A stretch of DNA of 64,000 bases from Musa acuminata AAA Group (Eukaryota > Streptophyta > Magnoliopsida > Zingiberales > Musaceae): the NCBI RefSeq assembly GCF_036884655.1, contig NC_088335.1, positions 46,328,501 to 46,392,500 on the forward strand. Direction: 5' to 3'. Position 1 is the stretch's first letter, and every line of letters starts with the position of its first letter. The position numbers and the translations under genes were made by a program. The notes under the pieces were generated by a model that saw only the letters and a list, made by a program, of their open reading frames with translations, made no database searches and was not told the origin of the DNA. Shown here piece by piece: positions 59,601-64,000 of the stretch.

Positions 59601-62540
59601 AATTGACTCACATTAGTTAGTTTACTAGTGCATCTATAGGCCATTTTTAGTCATATCCAAATTATCTTTGATTTTCCATCCCTTAAAATTTGACAGATAA
59701 TCATTTCTTTCTAACACTTCTGATCATACCAAACAGTCATGTCAATGTCCTTGTCTCTGCTATCTTAACCTTATTTTTTGCATATTTTATGTTCCAACTG
59801 TAAAACATTCTAGCCAAAAAGCAATGAAAACTTACAATTGTGAATATAACTTTTCTTTTAATTTAAGGGTACCCAATGGCCAAGTAACAGTACAGATTCT
59901 TGTCTATAACTCAATCATTTCATTATGATTCTGTCAGTAATAATTTCTTCAACATACTCTTTATGTTGTAGGATACATATAAGATTTCAAAAAACAAAAA
60001 AAATTTGTTAAATTAATTACATGTAAAACATAATGCTGCCTTAAAACGTTTAGCTGCTGATACTACTCTAAGATGCCAGTTTGTGAATTGTTCCTATTCC
60101 AGTGTCATCAAATTTTTATTATGAAGTTCTCATGTCATGTAAGGATCCATAACATTGTGAAAGACCAACAGCATTGCAATCATAAGGTCTTTTAAGCCTA
60201 ATACAGTAAGTAAGATAAAGAATGATAAGAAAATAACTTTATAACTTCACAAACATAACTTTTCAGAGGTCTGATGTGAAAATAATCACCATGTACCGTG
60301 TAAGTTCCATTTTGCATTGGAGCCAATGGAACCTTAGGAAGGATAGGACACTTCATCAGATGGTATTGATGCTCCAGCAACTGATTAAACAAAATGATTT
60401 GTTTCTTCAGCTTCAGCCTTATGTAGTAAGCTCTGAAAAATTCAGAATTTTCTTCTTCAAGTTTCCGCCACACTGCAAAACAAATGATAGTATCAGACCA
60501 AAGAATAGTGCATTCTTCCCATGAAAGATAGGGAAAAGATTAGTATGCTTAGCTTTAGTTTTTCATGTGTAAGGGTTTCCTGTAAAAGATAAAATAATAG
60601 AACAAGTTGGAATAGTTCTGAGAGGACAAAATAAGGGAATAGGGTGGCATAGCCATCTCCAAATGAAACTCATAGATGAACGAGTCAAACAATACAAGTC
60701 AATCATGAATAATAGTGTGAAGAAAGGTCTAAGACAATCTAAGAAAACTTTATTATAACAATAAATAGTGATTTGATTTTTTCCTCAATGGAACTCAATG
60801 ATGGGGAAAAAAAATTCACTTAGCTGACCCTAGATTTTTGGGGCTTCATGTTTCACAATTTCAACTATGACACCTATTGTATACATAATCTTATAATCAC
60901 TTGTTGCAAAACCAATCTGACCGTTTCCAAACTCAACCAGTACCATAAAGCTTCAATTGAATATATCCTCAAGAATAAAACTGAAAAAAAAAGAACCTCT
61001 AAGAAATGTTTTTGATCAGCACAACAAACAAGAATGTCCATGTTCATAAAAGTTTAACTAGTTTAACTAGATAAAGAAATGTGCACAAAATAATAAATAG
61101 AATAGTACTACAAGTTACAACCTCATAGAAAGTTTGAGATGAATTCAAATTCTCCAAAATTAAAAGACTCACCAAGTGCAGTAAAACCAGGTTCTATACT
61201 AGCTCGACTAGACAGAGTCTTAACTACCTCCCCTTTGCTCATATACAGTTGCAGACAATGTTCTATCAGATTTTGGACCTGCAAGTGAATGCAAATAATA
61301 AGGAGCTGTTACAAAATTTCTTGAAGTTAGTGCACTCATAACACTTGGTGCCACTAATAGCTGGATGTCTTACGAGTTCAATGTCTTCACGAGAAACATT
61401 TTTGTTATTACTCTCTGCAATGGATGATGAACCTGGATCTTGTCCTGGAGACTCAGTAACTGAAGTTTGTATTTCATGTAAATTTTGTGAGTCTGGTTGG
61501 ATCTCTGCTATTCTCTGTGAATCCTGCAGAAATGTACTCCTTGAGAAAAGGAAACGAGGCAAAGTAGTTAGAGAAAGAACATGTCATCCATTTGGTGTAC
61601 ACAGACATAATTCAGCCCAGTGCATAACAAAGAAACATTTCTCATAGTTTATGCAAGTTCAAACAACTGTGATTATGATCAATTTAACATTTCTCATATA
61701 TGTAGTATATTCAAGTAAACAGACATGAAGCAAGACCATAGAATATACATTAATAACGAAAGAAACTACAGATGATGAATAATTTAAAATATTATACTGA
61801 GTTTATCAAGAATCCCACCTGTGCGGTCGTCATATCAGTTTATTTGCATTGGTTCAGCAAAGATTATCTGGTTCACCAGTACAGACGTATTAAGTACATA
61901 TCCCACTCTAGAAAATATTCCAGAATTCAAAGTGTTCCAGTTTCTCCTAAAAAATCCAAAAATGTCAGTGTCGCTATGATATTTTCACAGGTCAAAAGAT
62001 TGACACTTTCAAACAGCATGTTTGGACTAAAATAAATCATTCAACATTGTGTTAGTGTGGAGAAATCTTTAGATGTCAACAACCTTACCTTGTAATCAGA
62101 AAACATATATCCAACTTTGGTTACAGAAGAATAAATGGAGTTCCAGTGAAGGTCACAGGGATTGAACTGGAAAATTGAAAGATCTGTACAAGTTTAAAAG
62201 CACAATGCAAGGCCATATTAACAGAGTAGCAGCACCCAGTGCGAAGAACATTCTCAAAAGTATTCTCGTTGATGTCTTAATTTAATTTCACTGCTCACCG
62301 GAATACAGTCCAAATTGAGTAAATCCAGTTTTCCCTAAGAGACCATTTCGAGTTCAGAAAAAAATTTAAACTTTTCTCGACTTTGGCAGTTCTAATCAGG
62401 GACCAAATCGCAGTCCTCCTAGGTTTTACTAGAAAGCTACAAATGTTACGAGATTGGTAACTCTTAGATGAAAGATCATTAGTTCCTTCATGAAAAATTA
62501 CCCAAAATGCCATCTGATTGATACCCAGTGGGCCAAACAT
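53667..62540 (-). CDS. Conserved plant protein of unknown function, split by an LTR element and lacking its last exon
   Basis: Exons on minus: 62540-62502 (MFGPLGINQMAFW), 62166-62089, 61523-61374, 61278-61173, 60472-60290, 58405-58243 and 53983-53667. The core reads QNLIEHCLQLYMSKGEVVKT, EPGFTALVWRKLEEEN and FFRAYYIRLKLKKQIILFN, then LLEHQYHLMKCP and a Pro/Gly-rich NSLPMGYSVLQ. This matches a plant-only family I know only by machine labels (PTHR31871, Os02g0137100-like). The last visible exon (MDSSITEEAPS to FSFSDLTADLTNLE) matches the family's C-terminal part and ends at a GTGAAC donor; the expected final exon (after TNL) is not found. Phase requires the 3' splice site just before 53983, but the bases there read AA, not AG. 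The two N-terminal exons are the weakest part. The gene is probably non-functional or mis-spliced at its 3' end. Confidence 0.72.
53942..54009. repeat. 22-bp direct repeat at the retroelement's left edge
   Basis: ACTGAAGGAGCTTCTTCAGT plus TA occurs at 53942-53963 inside the host exon and again at 53988-54009, overlapping the first bases of the left LTR. The copies are 24 bp apart. It is too long for an integrase target duplication and looks like filler or a local rearrangement. The unit is itself partly palindromic (CTGAAGGAGCTTCTTCAG). Confidence 0.85.
54005..54366 (+). repeat. Left LTR
   Basis: 362 bp, with TATAAAT near 54154 as a likely promoter box. It ends ...TTTTATCA. It contains two internal copies of TGGTATCAGAGC, at 54287-54298 and 54328-54339, spaced 41 bp from each other and from the real primer site. 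Confidence 0.8.
54369..54380 (+). other. Primer-binding site of the LTR element
   Basis: TGGTATCAGAGT, one base off the usual iMet-tRNA complement, two bases past the LTR end. Confidence 0.75.
54431..55610 (+). other. GC-rich leader of the element with a recurring motif
   Basis: This stretch is much more GC-rich than the rest of the element. It contains recurrent pieces of GTGCGATAGAAACAGAG near 54710, 54871, 55251 (with one change), 55486 (GCGATAGAAACAGGG) and a partial near 55080. Around them are CCGCC and CTCCTTCTCCACCGC repeats. Frames are open in several phases because of composition, but none looks like a protein. It is probably an expanded untranslated leader or captured sequence. Confidence 0.55.
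55669..56688 (+). pseudogene. gag and protease remnant of the LTR element
   Basis: A gag-type frame begins at ATG 55669 with a coiled-coil-like start (MEALEIRIENRLQE). It continues through FPRWKDGDPTNWISKAENFF and FEKLSNQARDWSD, which belong to the retrotransposon gag family. An in-frame TAG at 55981-55983 interrupts it where relatives usually have Gln before Trp; the same frame then stays open to 56688. Near the end is a retropepsin-like segment whose catalytic triad reads DTD instead of DT/SG (LIDTDNTNNFVD). The remaining protease and nearly all of pol are deleted. It could not supply its own enzymes. Confidence 0.8.
56869..56881 (+). other. Polypurine tract
   Basis: GAAGAGGGAGGAA lies directly before the right LTR at 56883, the expected site for plus-strand priming. 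Confidence 0.7.
56883..57348 (+). repeat. Right LTR
   Basis: 466 bp, starts TGTTAGGACC and ends ...CTTATCA. It is about 100 bp longer than the left LTR, mainly from an expanded 28-bp repeat (57121-57222) and a short insert after TATAAATAG (57042). It also has two internal PBS-like copies at 57269-57280 and 57310-57321. Confidence 0.85.
57121..57222 (+). repeat. 28-bp tandem repeat, four units, right LTR only
   Basis: Units of GATCCCCTCGAAGCGATCAA plus 7-8 bases start at 57121, 57149, 57177 and 57204. The left LTR has only one. Confidence 0.9.
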
Positions 62541-63915
62541 GGCTGAAAAGTCATGAAAGGACGTTCTCTCGATGAAGATGACCACTGTGTAGAAATTCAA
62601 AATTAGTTTTGACAACACCAAGCACTTGATGAACTACATTCTCCAAATCAAAATCAGTTTCCCACTGAGACGATGAAGTCTCCAATCAAAACTGCAAGCC
62701 TAATATGCTTGATTTTAGGAGTGAAGCCAGAAAAAGATTAGAACAGATGTTATATGAGGCGTAAGTGAGAGATTACACTACCACTGGCTTGAATTTTCAC
62801 TATACTGAAAAAAATTGCAACCCCAAGAACATAAAACCGAGCAGAATCTCCACCAAAAATGGAAAATAGAGGGAGGGAACATAAACTCTATGGTCCAAAA
62901 TCTGAACTTCATTTGCATCCAATCTAGCTAAAAAAACCAGCATTCTTGATGAATCAAGGCAGAAGCGTCATAATCCATTCTGGATACCTTCTTCGCTGAA
63001 GTCACCAAATAATATACCGAAAAATAGTGGAAAACTGCAAGATTCGAAGAACTCCACTAAATCCAAACGCAGATTTAAAATTACTCCCATGAATCCGAGG
63101 TTACCATGGTTCGAGAACATACACTGCGACCGAAAACTGATAGAAGAACACGAAGAAAGAAGAAGGTTCAAATTGTCGCCAAACACCAATGTTGTTCTCT
63201 TCCCCCATGTGTGTGTGTATACATACATACGCCTACCGTTCGGTGTCTTTTGCATATTTACCCTTTGCAAGATTGATTTATGATAATTATGAAAACGTTT
63301 ATTCGAACACACAAGGAAGGGGTAGATACTAAATTATAGTTTTAACAAGGGTGTAAGTGGAAGATGACCGAGAGCGGCCCCGATCACAATCCCAAAAGCC
63401 GCCGAGTTTTTGGAACGGTCACGGAGAGTCGGTGAACGCCGTCATTGATAACGACGGCGGCTTCGGCGTGAGGAGGTTTGGCATGCCAACCATAGGTTGG
63501 TCTCACTAGGAACAATTGATGAAAATTGGATAAGAAATTAGGTGCAATTTGCCTCTTATGAGAATTTTGGGATAGAGATAACTTTGTGAATCCGCTGAAA
63601 TTTGGCCATTCAGATTGTGAAGAAATTATAAAAGTATTTCCAAATCATAAGATCTATCGGTTGTTGTAAAGATAAGATAAAGTAATGTATATAGAAATAG
63701 AATTTTAATTCCCTAAGTCATAAATTAAGAACAAAGTTATGATTTATTAATATCGAGAAACAAAAATAAAAAATGAGGGTTCAAACCCTAATCATATAAG
63801 TTATAAGGATAAAGTATTAACCAAGGATAAATTTCATATCATATTGGAGTTTTGAGATTCGCTCGGTACGATACGATATTATATATCGAGCAATATATTT
63901 CGATATATCGCTCGA

Positions 63916-63946
<31 letters not shown>

Positions 63947-64000
63947 TTTCATTGAGGCGACGTCGTCTCTCTTCTCCCTACACAAATGAGAAGTCATCGA
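62541..64000. other. Upstream region of the conserved minus-strand gene
   Basis: The part to about 63.3 kb probably holds its 5' UTR, with a possible acceptor CTTTTCAG two bases before the ATG at 62540, and promoter. A GC-rich patch at 63.36-63.49 kb contains only a 23-codon frame on plus. From 63.5 kb it is AT-rich and ends in TA repeats and a short hairpin. Confidence 0.45.
63881..63920. repeat. Inverted repeat with 11-bp arms
   Basis: ATATATCGAGC at 63881-63891 pairs with GCTCGATATAT at 63910-63920 across an 18-bp centre that itself contains CGATATATCG. A (TA)n run follows. Confidence 0.8.

Noticed and set aside
1..64000. CRISPR arrays, bacterial-type operons, tRNA or rRNA genes
   Set aside because: None seen; short repeats here are microsatellites or LTR-related, and I recognised no cloverleaf or rRNA sequence.

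Overview
This window looks like plant nuclear DNA. It has spliced genes with GT-AG introns, AT-rich intergenic DNA with long (AT)n runs, LTR retroelements primed by a tRNA-iMet-type site, and recognisable plant families. Some genes are very GC-rich (the ATL RING gene, the NPH3 gene, the WD40 gene) while others have ordinary AT-rich, multi-exon bodies. That mixture is typical of monocots. I lean to a commelinid monocot such as a Zingiberales or palm relative, but this is inference.

Layout from left to right. 1-3.5 kb is AT-rich intergenic DNA. A TOM6-like mitochondrial import subunit lies on minus at 3.6 kb. An ATL-type RING-H2 E3 ligase lies on plus at 5.0-6.2 kb. A four-exon COR413 plasma-membrane cold-regulated gene is on minus at 7.3-11.3 kb, with DRE/ABRE/CGCG-type motifs upstream. 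A four-exon NPH3/BTB gene is on minus at 13.6-15.8 kb. Next comes a 5.6 kb gap with long TA repeats and a GC-rich island, then a six-exon NASP-type histone chaperone on minus (21.5-27.7 kb) with a nearly perfect 96-bp in-frame duplication. A three-exon wall-associated-kinase-like receptor is on minus at 30.3-33.5 kb. Upstream of it is a compact TRIM array of four LTR copies and two internal segments (34.2-35.2 kb). A possible 76-residue, three-exon peptide gene follows at 35.5-36.1 kb, then a 0.66 kb tandem duplication (39.7-41.0 kb), a single-exon seven-blade WD40 gene (41.3-42.7 kb), and a small GC-rich orphan frame (45.4-45.7 kb).

The right end is the most unusual part. The plus-strand TMEM147 homologue (49.2-51.1 kb) has only its first four exons. 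The convergent minus-strand conserved plant gene (53.7-62.5 kb) lacks its last exon. A 3.3 kb non-autonomous Ty3/gypsy-like element (54.0-57.3 kb) sits antisense in that gene's last visible intron, next to a short duplication and a 3' splice site without a canonical AG. The element has PBS-like copies inside its LTRs, an expanded 28-bp repeat in one LTR, a gag with an internal stop, a protease remnant with an altered active site, and almost no pol.

The genes do not form one pathway; this is an ordinary gene neighbourhood. I see no CRISPR, operon or defence-type system. All exon joins were read by eye from splice consensus, reading phase and remembered protein families, without alignment or transcript data.
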